A DNA stretch of 64,000 nt from positions 124,001 to 188,000 of the forward strand of contig CAWDBL010000020.1 in assembly GCA_963800505.1 (NCBI GenBank), written 5' to 3'. The translations under genes were made by a program, and so were the position numbers. Positions 24,297 to 32,815 of this stretch are shown here, piece after piece. The DNA comes from Fodinibacter sp963800505 (GTDB lineage Bacteria; Actinomycetota; Actinomycetes; Actinomycetales; Dermatophilaceae). The notes under the pieces are model-generated. The model did no database searches, had not been told where the DNA came from, and worked only from the letters and a program-made list of their open reading frames with translations. Position 1 is the first letter of the stretch, and each line of letters starts with the position of its first letter.

Positions 24297-26504
24297 TCAG
24301 CCCGTGATGGTGAAGCCGGTCCAGCCGCTGCCCGCCAGGTAGACGGCGCTGCTGCTCACCACACCGTTGCCGATGCTGTCGTAGTCGAGCAGCTGACCGC
24401 CGGTGGTGCGGGCGAACAGCGGGTTCAGGCCGGCGTAGAACTCCGGTGCGGCGAACCCGTTGCGGGTGTTCCAGCCCGAGCCGAGTGACTTGCTGGCTCC
24501 GAAGCCACCCTTGCCGTTGCCCGGGTACAGGTACAGGAAACCGGTGGAGCGGTTGCGGGCGAGCAGGTCGGTCGTGCCGTCGTAGTTCCAGTCGCCCGGG
24601 CCGATGATGGCGCTGAAGATGCTCCACCCCGAGCCGATCTTGACGCGGGTGGCGAGCCCACCGCGCCCGTTGCCCGGGTAGAGCCAGAGGCCTCCGCTGG
24701 AGTCGCGGGCGATGAGGTCGGCACGGGTGTCACCGTTGAAGTCGCCGGTCGACAGGATCGAGTACGACGACCAGCCGCTGCCGAGCTTGGTGCGGGCACC
24801 CAGCAGGAAGGACCCCCGGCCCGGGTAGAGCCACAGCACGCCGGCGGTGTCGACGGACACGATGTCGGCGCGCCGGTCGCTGTTGAGGTCACCGGCTGCG
24901 ATGAACTGCTTCATCGTGTTCCAGCCGCTGCCGATCTGGCGCCGCGTGTCGAAGAACTTCCCGGCCGAGGCCGACAGCGGGTAGTCGTACAGGACCCCGG
25001 TGGTCGACCGGGCGAGGATGTCGCCGTGGGCGGCCCCGCCGAAGTTCGAGGTGCCCGCGGAGAACGGGGTACGCAGGTCGAAGCCCTTGAACCCGACCGC
25101 GATGCCGCTGCGGGGGACCCCGATGCCCGTGCCGGCGTTCAGCCCTGTGTCGGGGTCGACCTCCGACACCGACCAGACCTTGTCGTCCGGCACGTCGGGG
25201 GTCGTGGTGTCGGGCTCGAGCAGGTAGACGAGGACGTTGCCCGTGTCGGGGTTGGTCACCGGCCAGCGTGTGGTGCTGTCGGCCCAGGTCTGGATGCGGC
25301 GCAGGGTCGTCCCGTCGGCGGCGAGCACGTCCAGGGTGGCCGCGGTCGTGCTGAGCGTGGTGAACAGGACCGAGCCGTCGGCCTGCCCCATCGGGTCGAG
25401 GGCGCCCTCGGTGCCGGGCACCGTCGTGCGGGCTCCGGTGCTGGCGTTGACCCGGGTGAGCAGCCCCTTGGCGGTCGACAGGTCGGCCGCGATGATGGTG
25501 GTGCTCGTGAGGGCGCCGGGGGTGTCGACCCAGTCCGCGGTCGCGAGCCCGGCCGAGCCGGTCACGAAGGTCAGCGGGTGGGTCGTGGTGTTGACCGGGA
25601 CCGTGTAGAGGCCGGTGGACACGTTGAGGTCGTTGAGGTCCAGCGCCTCCATCACGATGCGCTGGCCGTCGGGCGAGAACGACGGTTCGTCGAGCATCGT
25701 GCCGGCGGGTGCCGGCACCGACCACTGCAGCACGCCGTTGGAGGCTTGCCGCACGGTGACCGACCAGACGCCGGACACCTGCTCCACCGCGGCGACGAGG
25801 CGTCCGGTGGGGGAGAACGCCGGGCGGGCGGCCGCAGTGGTCCAGGCGGGGGCCGCGGGGCCGAAGGTGTCCTGCTCCCAGACCTTGTCGGTGCCGGCGA
25901 AGAACACGTCGGGGTGTCCCACGCCGTTGTCGCTGCTCATCGTCCAGAAGGTGTCGACGGTCTCCGGGGTGCGGCAGGAGGACGTCGTGCCGTTCACCAC
26001 TGCGGACACGTGGTAGGCGACCGAACCGAGCGGGTTGTGCACCAGGTCGTCCGCACCCGTCGCGGACCCCGGCAGGGTGGCGATCGTGGCAGGCGCTGCG
26101 CCGAGGCGCTCGCGCTTGACGGTGATGCTCGTGGCGCCCGCGACGGGCTCCCAGGTGAGGTGGCCGTGGTTGAGCGTCTGGGTGAAGAGGATGCCCAGGG
26201 CGGCGCAGTCCAGCGCGGCCGCGGCGGACGGGGCTGCTGCCGACGGGGCGACCTCGCCACGTGGTGCCGGCTGCGCCTGCTTCGTGGTCGTGCGGGAGCC
26301 GGACTTCGCGGTGGCGTCCGTCCGGGAGGGACCAGCGGACCCGGTGAGGGTCTGCTTCGCGAAGCTGCTGAGCACGCCGGGCCGCGGGTCCGCGGTCGGG
26401 GCGCCGACCGCCGGTGCGGTGCCGGCCGCGCCGGCGACCAGTGCAGCCGCCACCGAGGTGACGAGGACGATGCGGCTGCGCGCGCGCGATGGGAGCAGGG
26501 TCAT
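24297..26504 (-). CDS. Secreted FG-GAP/VCBS repeat protein with beta-propeller region
   Basis: A 735-residue exported protein. A Sec signal peptide covers about 1-38 (basic start, IVLVTSVAAALVAGAAG core). Residues about 85-170 resemble a fibronectin-type domain. A TolB/WD-like stretch follows (about 195-440; ARPAFSPTGRLVAAVE, EPSFSPDGQRIVMEA). Residues about 470-735 hold FG-GAP units with calcium-type D-x-D/N-x-D loops (GDLNSDRRADIVS, GDFNGDTRADLIA, GDWNYDGTTDLLA), alternating with IGSGW strands. Such proteins bind surfaces or carbohydrates; the exact role is unknown. The ATG at 26504 has AGGAGA upstream. A TACAGT -10-like box lies farther back, and the hairpin after the stop ends the unit. 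Confidence 0.82.
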   Translation of the reverse strand: MTLLPSRARSRIVLVTSVAAALVAGAAGTAPAVGAPTADPRPGVLSSFAKQTLTGSAGPSRTDATAKSGSRTTTKQAQPAPRGEVAPSAAAPSAAAALDCAALGILFTQTLNHGHLTWEPVAGATSITVKRERLGAAPATIATLPGSATGADDLVHNPLGSVAYHVSAVVNGTTSSCRTPETVDTFWTMSSDNGVGHPDVFFAGTDKVWEQDTFGPAAPAWTTAAARPAFSPTGRLVAAVEQVSGVWSVTVRQASNGVLQWSVPAPAGTMLDEPSFSPDGQRIVMEALDLNDLNVSTGLYTVPVNTTTHPLTFVTGSAGLATADWVDTPGALTSTTIIAADLSTAKGLLTRVNASTGARTTVPGTEGALDPMGQADGSVLFTTLSTTAATLDVLAADGTTLRRIQTWADSTTRWPVTNPDTGNVLVYLLEPDTTTPDVPDDKVWSVSEVDPDTGLNAGTGIGVPRSGIAVGFKGFDLRTPFSAGTSNFGGAAHGDILARSTTGVLYDYPLSASAGKFFDTRRQIGSGWNTMKQFIAAGDLNSDRRADIVSVDTAGVLWLYPGRGSFLLGARTKLGSGWSSYSILSTGDFNGDTRADLIARDSSGGLWLYPGNGRGGLATRVKIGSGWSIFSAIIGPGDWNYDGTTDLLARNRSTGFLYLYPGNGKGGFGASKSLGSGWNTRNGFAAPEFYAGLNPLFARTTGGQLLDYDSIGNGVVSSSAVYLAGSGWTGFTITG

Positions 26505-26581
26505 GGACGGGGTCTCCTGTGGAGAAGTGGTGGTGAGGGCCGAGCGAACTGTAGACGGCCGAGGACCCGTGGTGACCAGCT

Positions 26582-26597
26582 TTGCGAGAACTCGCAA
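26582..26597. promoter_or_regulatory. Palindrome between divergent genes (possible operator)
   Basis: TTGCGAG and CTCGCAA flank a 2-bp AA spacer, a perfect 7-bp inverted repeat. It lies 31 bp before the -10 box of the plus-strand gene and upstream of the TACAGT box of the FG-GAP gene. This position suits a shared operator, but no regulator is identified. Confidence 0.4.
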
Positions 26598-26640
26598 TTC
26601 GGCGACACCCGGGCAGCCGGAGGTGGCTACCCTGACCCGC

Positions 26641-26934
26641 ATGGTCGACGACGGGGCGGTCGAGGTCAGTGCCCTGGCGATCAACGTCGCCGTGCCCGAG
26701 ACACACCGGTGGACCGACACGCGCCGCGGTGGGGAGTTCGTGCTGAGCACCCTCAACGTGCGGATGCTGCCGGACGGGCACCTCGCGGTGAAGGCCTACG
26801 GCCGGCCGGTGGCCGGGGGGCGGGGCGCCTACGTGTCGTTCCCGGTTCCCGACGACCCCGAGCTGATCGCCCTGGTCGCGGCGGCCGCCGACCGCGCCGG
26901 CGAGATGTGGGCCGCCCACCGCGGGCTGCGCTGA
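26641..26934 (+). CDS. Small conserved-looking protein of unknown function
   Basis: A 97-residue protein starting MVDDGAVEVSALAINVAVPE. The centre reads LSTLNVRMLPDGHLAVKAYG and the end is helical. No signal peptide, membrane segment or known motif is seen. The ATG at 26641 has TACCCT (26628-26633) 7 nt upstream, so a leaderless mRNA is likely. It lies between the FG-GAP gene (divergent) and the duplicated sugar cassette. I cannot assign a function. Confidence 0.65.
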   Translation: MVDDGAVEVSALAINVAVPETHRWTDTRRGGEFVLSTLNVRMLPDGHLAVKAYGRPVAGGRGAYVSFPVPDDPELIALVAAAADRAGEMWAAHRGLR

Positions 26935-26957
26935 CGCGGGGGCTGCCCGTGCACGTC

Positions 26958-26978
26958 CCCCGACGTGGGGCGTCGGGG
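26958..26978 (+). terminator. GC-rich hairpin before the wbpA promoter
   Basis: CCCCGACG (26958-26965) pairs with CGTCGGGG (26971-26978) across a 5-nt loop. It sits 23 nt after the small gene's stop and just before a TAGGAT -10 box (26997-27002) that fits the wbpA start. Likely a terminator, but a regulatory hairpin is possible. Confidence 0.45.
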
Positions 26979-27033
26979 AGGTGTCTGCCGCGCCGATAGG
27001 ATCGTCGGGAGATCGCCAACGAAAGGAATCCCG

Positions 27034-28338
27034 GTGATTGTCACCGTGGTGGGGCTCGGCAAGATCGGCCTGCCCCTCGCTGTCCAGTTCGCCGCGTCGG
27101 GGCACGAGGTGCGCGGCGCCGACGTCGACCCGGCGACCGTGCAGACCGTCAACGCGGGCATCGAGCCGTTCCCGGGGGAGGCCCACCTCGCCGAGAAGCT
27201 GGCGGAGGTCGTCGGCTCAGGGGCGCTGGTCGCGACCACCGACACGGCGGCGGCGGTGCGCGAGAGCGACGCGGTGGTGGTGGTCGTGCCGCTCTTCGTC
27301 GACGACGAGGCCCGCCCCGACTTCGGCTGGATGGACTCCGCCACCGACGACATCGCCCGCGGCCTCACCCCCGGCACCCTGGTCAGCTACGAGACCACGC
27401 TTCCCGTGGGCACCACCCGCACCCGCTGGAAGCCGCGGCTCGAGAGCGGGTCGGGTCTCGTCGAGGGCGTCGACTTCCACCTCGTCTTCTCGCCCGAGCG
27501 GGTGCTCACCGGCCGGGTCTTCGCCGACCTGCGCAAGTACCCCAAGCTGGTCGGCGGGCTGTCCGCCGAGGGCGCCGCCCGGGCCGTGGAGTTCTACGAG
27601 GCGGTCCTGCAGTTCGACGAGCGACCCGACCTCGAGCGTGGCAACGGGGTCTGGGACCTCGGCTCCGCGGAGGCGGCCGAGATGGCCAAGCTCGCCGAGA
27701 CGACCTACCGCGACGTCAACATCGGCCTCGCGAACCAGTTCGGCGCCTTCGCGGCCCGGGCCGGCATCGACGTCTACCAGGTCATCGAGGCCAGCAACTC
27801 GCAGCCCTACAGCCACATCCACCGGCCCGGCATCGCGGTCGGGGGGCACTGCATCCCGGTCTACCCGCGGCTGTACCTCTGGAACGACCCCGACGCCACG
27901 GTCGTGCGCGCCGCGCGCGAGGCCAACGCCGCGATGCCGGCCTACACGGTCGGCCTCGCCGTGGGCGCCGCCGGTGGCGACCTCACCGGCAAGCGCGTCG
28001 CGGTGCTCGGTGCCGCCTACCGCGGCGGCGTCAAGGAGACGGCGTTCTCCGGCATCTTCGCCACCGTCGAGGCCCTGCGGGCCGCCGGGGCCGACGTCGC
28101 CGTGCACGACCCGATGTACTCGGCCGAGGAGCTCGCCCGGTTCGGCTGGGCGGCCCACACCCTGGGCGACCCGGCCGACGTCGTCGTCGTGCAGGCCGAC
28201 CATGCCGAGTACCGCGCGCTGTCCGCCACCGACGTCCCGGGCGTGCAGGTCGTCGTCGACGGCCGCAACATCCTCGACCGCGACCGCTTCGCAGGCGTGC
28301 GCTTCCTGGTCGTCGGCCAGGCCGAGCGGGTGGCCTGA
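27034..28338 (+). CDS. wbpA: UDP-N-acetylglucosamine 6-dehydrogenase (WbpA-like), copy A
   Basis: A 434-residue nucleotide-sugar dehydrogenase. It should oxidise UDP-GlcNAc to UDP-GlcNAcA with NAD+. The Rossmann motif VVGLGKIGLPLAVQFA is at the N-terminus. TTLPVGTTRTRW and FSPERVLTGRVF are substrate segments, and the catalytic Cys (about 273) is in VGGHCIPVYPRLY, the WbpA rather than Ugd form. The GTG at 27034 follows GAAAGGA. It heads the first copy of the cassette and is complete, in contrast to copy B. Confidence 0.88.
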   Translation: MIVTVVGLGKIGLPLAVQFAASGHEVRGADVDPATVQTVNAGIEPFPGEAHLAEKLAEVVGSGALVATTDTAAAVRESDAVVVVVPLFVDDEARPDFGWMDSATDDIARGLTPGTLVSYETTLPVGTTRTRWKPRLESGSGLVEGVDFHLVFSPERVLTGRVFADLRKYPKLVGGLSAEGAARAVEFYEAVLQFDERPDLERGNGVWDLGSAEAAEMAKLAETTYRDVNIGLANQFGAFAARAGIDVYQVIEASNSQPYSHIHRPGIAVGGHCIPVYPRLYLWNDPDATVVRAAREANAAMPAYTVGLAVGAAGGDLTGKRVAVLGAAYRGGVKETAFSGIFATVEALRAAGADVAVHDPMYSAEELARFGWAAHTLGDPADVVVVQADHAEYRALSATDVPGVQVVVDGRNILDRDRFAGVRFLVVGQAERVA

Positions 28339-28340
28339 CC

Positions 28341-28940
28341 ATGGTGGTTCGCATCGTCGACTCGGCCGACGTCTCCGAGGGCGCCACGATCGGTGACGGC
28401 AGCTCCATCTGGCACCTCGCCCAGGTGCGCGAGGACGCCGTCCTCGGTCGCAACTGCATCGTGGGCCGCGGGGCCTACGTCGGCCCCGGCGTGCGGATGG
28501 GGGACAACTGCAAGCTGCAGAACTACGCGCTCGTCTACGAGCCGGCCGTGCTCGAGGACGGCGTCTTCGTCGGCCCGGCGGCCGTCTTCACCAACGACCA
28601 CTACCCGCGTTCGGTCGATCCCGACGGCGTCCTGAAGCGTGGCGACGACTGGGAGATGGTCGCGGTGACCTGCCGTGAGGGTTCGTCCATCGGCGCCCGC
28701 GCCGTGTGCGTCGCCCCCGTCACCATCGGCCGGTGGGCGCTCGTCGCCGCCGGCTCCGTCGTCATCAAGGACGTCCCCGACTTCGCCCTCGTGGCCGGCG
28801 TGCCGGCCCGACGGATCCGCTGGGTCGGTCGTGCCGGGGTGCCCCTCGAGCCCGGCCCGGAGGCCGGCTCGTGGGTGTGCCCGCAGACCGGCCAGACCTA
28901 CCTCGAGCACGGCGACACCCTCACGGAGGCACAGCAGTGA
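28341..28940 (+). CDS. wbpD: UDP-2-acetamido-3-amino-glucuronate N-acetyltransferase (WbpD-like), copy A
   Basis: A 199-residue left-handed beta-helix acyltransferase. Hexapeptide-type repeats run from about 12 to 165 (GATIGDGSSIWHLAQVREDA, CIVGRGAYVGPGVRMGDNC). It has VFTNDHYPRS with the family His, and a C-terminal GVPARRIRWVG. It should acetylate the 3-amino group using acetyl-CoA to give UDP-GlcNAc(3NAc)A. It starts 2 nt after wbpA and overlaps wbpE by GTGA. The copy at 32216 encodes an identical protein as far as I can read. Confidence 0.88.
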   Translation: MVVRIVDSADVSEGATIGDGSSIWHLAQVREDAVLGRNCIVGRGAYVGPGVRMGDNCKLQNYALVYEPAVLEDGVFVGPAAVFTNDHYPRSVDPDGVLKRGDDWEMVAVTCREGSSIGARAVCVAPVTIGRWALVAAGSVVIKDVPDFALVAGVPARRIRWVGRAGVPLEPGPEAGSWVCPQTGQTYLEHGDTLTEAQQ

Positions 28941-30025
28941 CCGACTTCATCCCCCCGGCCAAGCCGATCATCGGAGATGAGGAGCGGGCTGCCGTCGACC
29001 GGGTGCTGCGCAGCGGCATGCTCGCCCAGGGCCCCGAGGTCAAGGCGTTCGAGGAGGAGTTCTCGCAGCACTTCGGCCTCGGCCGGGCCTGCGTGGCGGT
29101 CAACTCCGGCACCTCTGGCCAGCACCTGGGCCTGCTGTCCTGCGGGGTCGGTGCGGGCGACGAGGTCATCGTCCCGTCGTTCACCTTCGCGGCCACCGCG
29201 AACTCGGTGGCGCTCACCGGCGCGACTCCCGTGTTCGCCGACATCGACGCCGACGACTTCTGCCTCTCGCCGGAGGCGTTCGAGGCCTCGATCACCGAGC
29301 GCACCGTCGGCGTCATGCCGGTGCACCTCTACGGCCACCCGGCCAAGATGGACCAGATCACCGAGATCGCGCAGCGCCACGGCATCCAGGTCTTCGAGGA
29401 TGCTGCCCAGGCGCACGGCGCGTCGCTGAACGGCACCCCGGTCGGTGCCTTCGGGTCCTTCGCGATGTTCTCGCTGTACCCCACCAAGAACATGACCTCG
29501 GGCGAGGGCGGCATGGTGTCGGTGGCCACCGACGAGGTCGAGCGGCTGATGCGGCTCTACCGCAACCAGGGCATGGAGCGGCAGTACCACAACGAGGTCG
29601 TGGGCTTCAACACGCGGATGACCGACATCCACGCGGCCATCGGGCGGGTGCAGCTGACCAAGGTCGGCGGGTGGACCGCGCAGCGCCAGCAGAACGCCGC
29701 CTTCCTGTCGGCCAACCTCATGGGCGTCACGACGCCCCCCGTCGCGGGCGGGGCGGTGCACGTCTACCACCAGTACACGGTGCGCGTGCCCGACGACCGC
29801 GACGGGTTCGCCGCCGCGCTGCGTGAGGAGTACCAGGTCGGCTCGGGCATGTTCTACCCCGTGCCCAACCACCGGCTGCTGCCGTTCCAGGTCGACGTCG
29901 ACCTGCCCGAGACCGAGCTGGCCGCCGCGCAGTGCCTGTCGCTGCCCGTGCATCCCTCGCTCAGCCAGGACGACCTCGAGCGCATCGTCACCGCCGTCAA
30001 CACGCTCGCCGGGGCGGGTGCCTGA
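28937..30025 (+). CDS. wbpE: DegT/DnrJ/EryC1/StrS sugar aminotransferase (WbpE-like), copy A
   Basis: A 362-residue PLP aminotransferase that adds an amino group at C3 of the 3-keto sugar made by the WbpB step. Motifs: MLAQGPEVKAFEEEF, VNSGTSGQHLGLL, EDAAQAHGASLNG, and the PLP-lysine segment FSLYPTKNMTSGEGGM. The GTG start overlaps the wbpD stop. Its stop TGA shares one base with the wbpB ATG. It differs from copy B at one residue (Ala versus Ser in DIHAAIGR). Confidence 0.9.
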   Translation: MTDFIPPAKPIIGDEERAAVDRVLRSGMLAQGPEVKAFEEEFSQHFGLGRACVAVNSGTSGQHLGLLSCGVGAGDEVIVPSFTFAATANSVALTGATPVFADIDADDFCLSPEAFEASITERTVGVMPVHLYGHPAKMDQITEIAQRHGIQVFEDAAQAHGASLNGTPVGAFGSFAMFSLYPTKNMTSGEGGMVSVATDEVERLMRLYRNQGMERQYHNEVVGFNTRMTDIHAAIGRVQLTKVGGWTAQRQQNAAFLSANLMGVTTPPVAGGAVHVYHQYTVRVPDDRDGFAAALREEYQVGSGMFYPVPNHRLLPFQVDVDLPETELAAAQCLSLPVHPSLSQDDLERIVTAVNTLAGAGA

Positions 30026-30929
30026 TGGCCAACCTGCGGGCGGGCCTGATCGGGCTCGGGATGATGGGCCGCCACCACGCGCGCGTGCTCGGCAGCCTGC
30101 CGGGTGTCGACCTCGTCGCGGTCGCTGACGCGGGCGGTGACGTGCACGGCGTCTCGGGCGGGCGGCCGGTCGAGGCCGACGTCGAGGCGCTCATCGCCCA
30201 CGGCATCGACTACTGCATGGTCGCGGTCCCGACCTTCCTGCACGAACCGGTCGGGCTGGCCCTCGCGGAGGCCGGAGTGCACGCCCTGGTCGAGAAGCCG
30301 CTGGCCCAGGACGTGCCGTCGGCCACCCGGCTCGCCGAGTCGTTCGAGGCCAAGGGGCTGGTCGGCGCGGTCGGTCACATCGAGCGGTACAACCCCTCGC
30401 TGCAGCAGGCCCGCTCCCGGATCGAGGCCGGGGAGATCGGCGAGGTCTACCAGGTCGTCACCCGGCGGCAGGGCCCGTTCCCGGCCCGGATCGCGGACGT
30501 CGGCGTGGTCAAGGACCTGGGCACGCACGACATCGACCTCACCGCCTGGGTCACCCAGCAGCACTTCACCGCCGTCTCGGCCCGCACGACCCACCGGTCC
30601 GGGCGCGAGCACGAGGACATGGTCGCGATCGTCGGCCAGCTCTCGGGCGGCACCATCACCAACCACCTGGTCAACTGGCTGTCGCCGTTCAAGGAGCGGG
30701 TCACGATCATCACCGGGAGCCTGGGCGCACTCGTCGCCGACACGCTCACGGCCGACCTCACCTTCTACGCGAACGGCGAGATCGAGCAGGCCTGGGACGC
30801 CATCTCGAAGTTCCGCGGCGTCTCCGAGGGCGACGTCGTGCGCTACGCCATCCCCAAGCCGGAGCCGCTGCGGGTCGAGCACGAGCAGTTCCGGGATGCC
30901 GTGCTGGGCAAGGAGGCCGACATCGTCAC
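30025..30929 (+). pseudogene. wbpB: Gfo/Idh/MocA 3-dehydrogenase (WbpB-like), copy A, C-terminus lost at the duplication join
   Basis: About 302 residues match the intact part of copy B: LIGLGMMGRHHARVLGS (NAD fold), EKPLAQDVPSA with the family EKP, and KDLGTHDIDLTAWV. WbpB oxidises C3 of UDP-GlcNAcA. At 30930 the frame enters the second wbpA copy, adding LGKIGLPLAVQFAA, then meets the 1-nt deletion near 30975 and runs on out of phase to a stop at 32269-32271. The encoded protein would lack the normal last 45 or so residues and carry a long foreign tail, so it is probably non-functional or poorly folded. The start ATG overlaps the wbpE stop by one base. Confidence 0.75.
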
Positions 30930-32213
30930 GCTCGGCAAGATCGGCCTGCCCCTCGCTGTCCAGTTCGCCGCTCGGGCCACGAGGTGCGCGGCGCCGACAT
31001 CGACCCGGCGACCGTGCAGACCGTCAACGCGGGCATCGAGCCGTTCCCGGGGGAGGCCCACCTCGCCGAGAACCTGGCGCAGGTCGTCGGCTCAGGGGCG
31101 CTGGTCGCGACCACCGACACGGCGGCGGCGGTGCGCGAGAGCGACGTGGTGGTCGTCGTCGTGCCGCTGTTCGTCGACGACGAGGCCCGCCCCGACTTCG
31201 GCTGGATGGACTCCGCCACCGACGACATCGCCCGCGGCCTCACCCCCGGCACCCTGGTCATCTACGAGACCACGCTTCCCGTGGGCACCACCCGCACCCG
31301 CTGGAAGCCGCTGCTCGAGAGCGGGTCGGGTCTCGTCGAGGGCGTCGACTTCCACCTCGTCTTCTCGCCCGAGCGGGTGCTCACCGGCCGGGTCTTCGCC
31401 GACCTGCGCAAGTACCCCAAGCTGGTCGGCGGGCTGTCCGCCGAGGGCGCCGCCCGGGCCGTGGAGTTCTACGAGGCGGTGCTGCAGTTCGACGAGCGAC
31501 CCGACCTCGAGCGTGGCAACGGGGTCTGGGACCTCGGCTCCGCGGAGGCGGCCGAGATGGCCAAGCTCGCCGAGACGACCTACCGCGACGTCAACATCGG
31601 GCTCGCGAACCAGTTCGGCGCCTTCGCGGCCCGGGCCGGCATCGACGTCTACCAGGTCATCGAGGCCTGCAACTCCCAGCCCTACAGCCACATCCACCGG
31701 CCCGGCATCGCGGTCGGGGGGCACTGCATCCCGGTCTACCCGCGGCTGTACCTCTGGAACGACCCCGACGCCACGGTCGTGCGCGCCGCGCGCGAGGCCA
31801 ACGCCGCGATGCCGGCCTACACGGTCGGCCTCGCCGTGGGCGCCGCCGGTGGCGACCTCACCGGCAAGCGCGTCGCGGTGCTCGGTGCCGCCTACCGCGG
31901 CGGCGTCAAGGAGACGGCGTTCTCCGGCATCTTCGCCACCGTCGAGGCCCTGCGGGCCGCCGGGGCCGACGTCGCCGTGCACGACCCGATGTACTCGGCC
32001 GAGGAGCTCGCCCGGTTCGGCTGGGCGGCCCACACCCTGGGCGACCCGGCCGACGTCGTCGTCGTGCAGGCCGACCATGCCGAGTACCGCGCGCTGTCCG
32101 CCACCGACGTCCCGGGCGTGCAGGTCGTCGTCGACGGCCGCAACATCCTCGACCGCGACCGCTTCGCAGGCGTGCGCTTCCTGGTCGTCGGCCAGGCCGA
32201 GCGGGTGGCCTGA
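30930..32213 (+). pseudogene. wbpA: WbpA-like UDP-GlcNAc dehydrogenase, copy B, lost start and frameshifted
   Basis: The first 20 bp of the gene, including the GTG, are absent. A 1-nt deletion near 30975 (GCCGCTCGGGCC against GCCGCGTCGGGGC in copy A) separates GKIGLPLAVQFAA from the rest. The open frame from a GTG at 30984 gives 409 residues (RGADIDPATVQTV to the end), with the catalytic Cys in VGGHCIPVYP but without the GxGxxG strand that binds NAD. A product is possible but should be inactive. Amino-acid changes from copy A include Ser to Ile (LVIYETT), Arg to Leu and Ser to Cys (EACNSQP). Confidence 0.8.
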
Positions 32214-32215
32214 CC

Positions 32216-32815
32216 ATGGTGGTTCGCATCGTCGACTCGGCCGACGTCTCCGAGGGCGCCACGATCGGTGACGGCAGCTCCATCTGGCACCTCGCCCAGG
32301 TGCGCGAGGACGCCGTCCTCGGTCGCAACTGCATCGTGGGCCGCGGGGCCTACGTCGGCCCCGGCGTGCGGATGGGGGACAACTGCAAGCTGCAGAACTA
32401 CGCGCTCGTCTACGAGCCGGCCGTGCTCGAGGACGGCGTCTTCGTCGGCCCGGCGGCCGTCTTCACCAACGACCACTACCCGCGTTCGGTCGATCCCGAC
32501 GGCGTCCTGAAGCGTGGCGACGACTGGGAGATGGTCGCGGTGACCTGCCGTGAGGGTTCGTCCATCGGCGCCCGCGCCGTGTGCGTCGCCCCCGTCACCA
32601 TCGGCCGGTGGGCGCTCGTCGCCGCCGGCTCCGTCGTCATCAAGGACGTCCCCGACTTCGCCCTCGTGGCCGGCGTGCCGGCCCGACGGATCCGCTGGGT
32701 CGGTCGTGCCGGGGTGCCCCTCGAGCCCGGCCCGGAGGCCGGCTCGTGGGTGTGCCCGCAGACCGGCCAGACCTACCTCGAGCACGGCGACACCCTCACG
32801 GAGGCACAGCAGTGA
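32216..32815 (+). CDS. wbpD: UDP-2-acetamido-3-amino-glucuronate N-acetyltransferase (WbpD-like), copy B
   Basis: A 199-residue protein that reads the same as the product at 28341. The beta-helix repeats, VFTNDHYPRS and GVPARRIRWVG are intact. The ATG lies 2 nt after the copy B wbpA stop. It overlaps the next gene by GTGA. The identical sequence suggests recent duplication or gene conversion. Confidence 0.88.
   Translation: MVVRIVDSADVSEGATIGDGSSIWHLAQVREDAVLGRNCIVGRGAYVGPGVRMGDNCKLQNYALVYEPAVLEDGVFVGPAAVFTNDHYPRSVDPDGVLKRGDDWEMVAVTCREGSSIGARAVCVAPVTIGRWALVAAGSVVIKDVPDFALVAGVPARRIRWVGRAGVPLEPGPEAGSWVCPQTGQTYLEHGDTLTEAQQ

Larger units (their letters stand above)
27054..30929 (+). repeat. Tandem duplication of the wbp cassette, copy A
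   Basis: This 3876-bp segment starts 20 bp inside wbpA and ends inside wbpB. It is followed directly by a second copy at 30930-34804. Offsets are constant (3875 or 3876 bp) across four genes. The join at 30929/30930 links GACATCGTCAC of wbpB to GCTCGGCAAGATCGG of wbpA, and GTCAC occurs near both parental ends. Confidence 0.95.

Noticed and set aside
30025..32271. A 748-residue fusion of a Gfo/Idh dehydrogenase with a Pro/Arg/Ser-rich domain
   Set aside because: The tail is wbpA read out of phase after a 1-nt deletion; the true wbpA frame is open over the same DNA.
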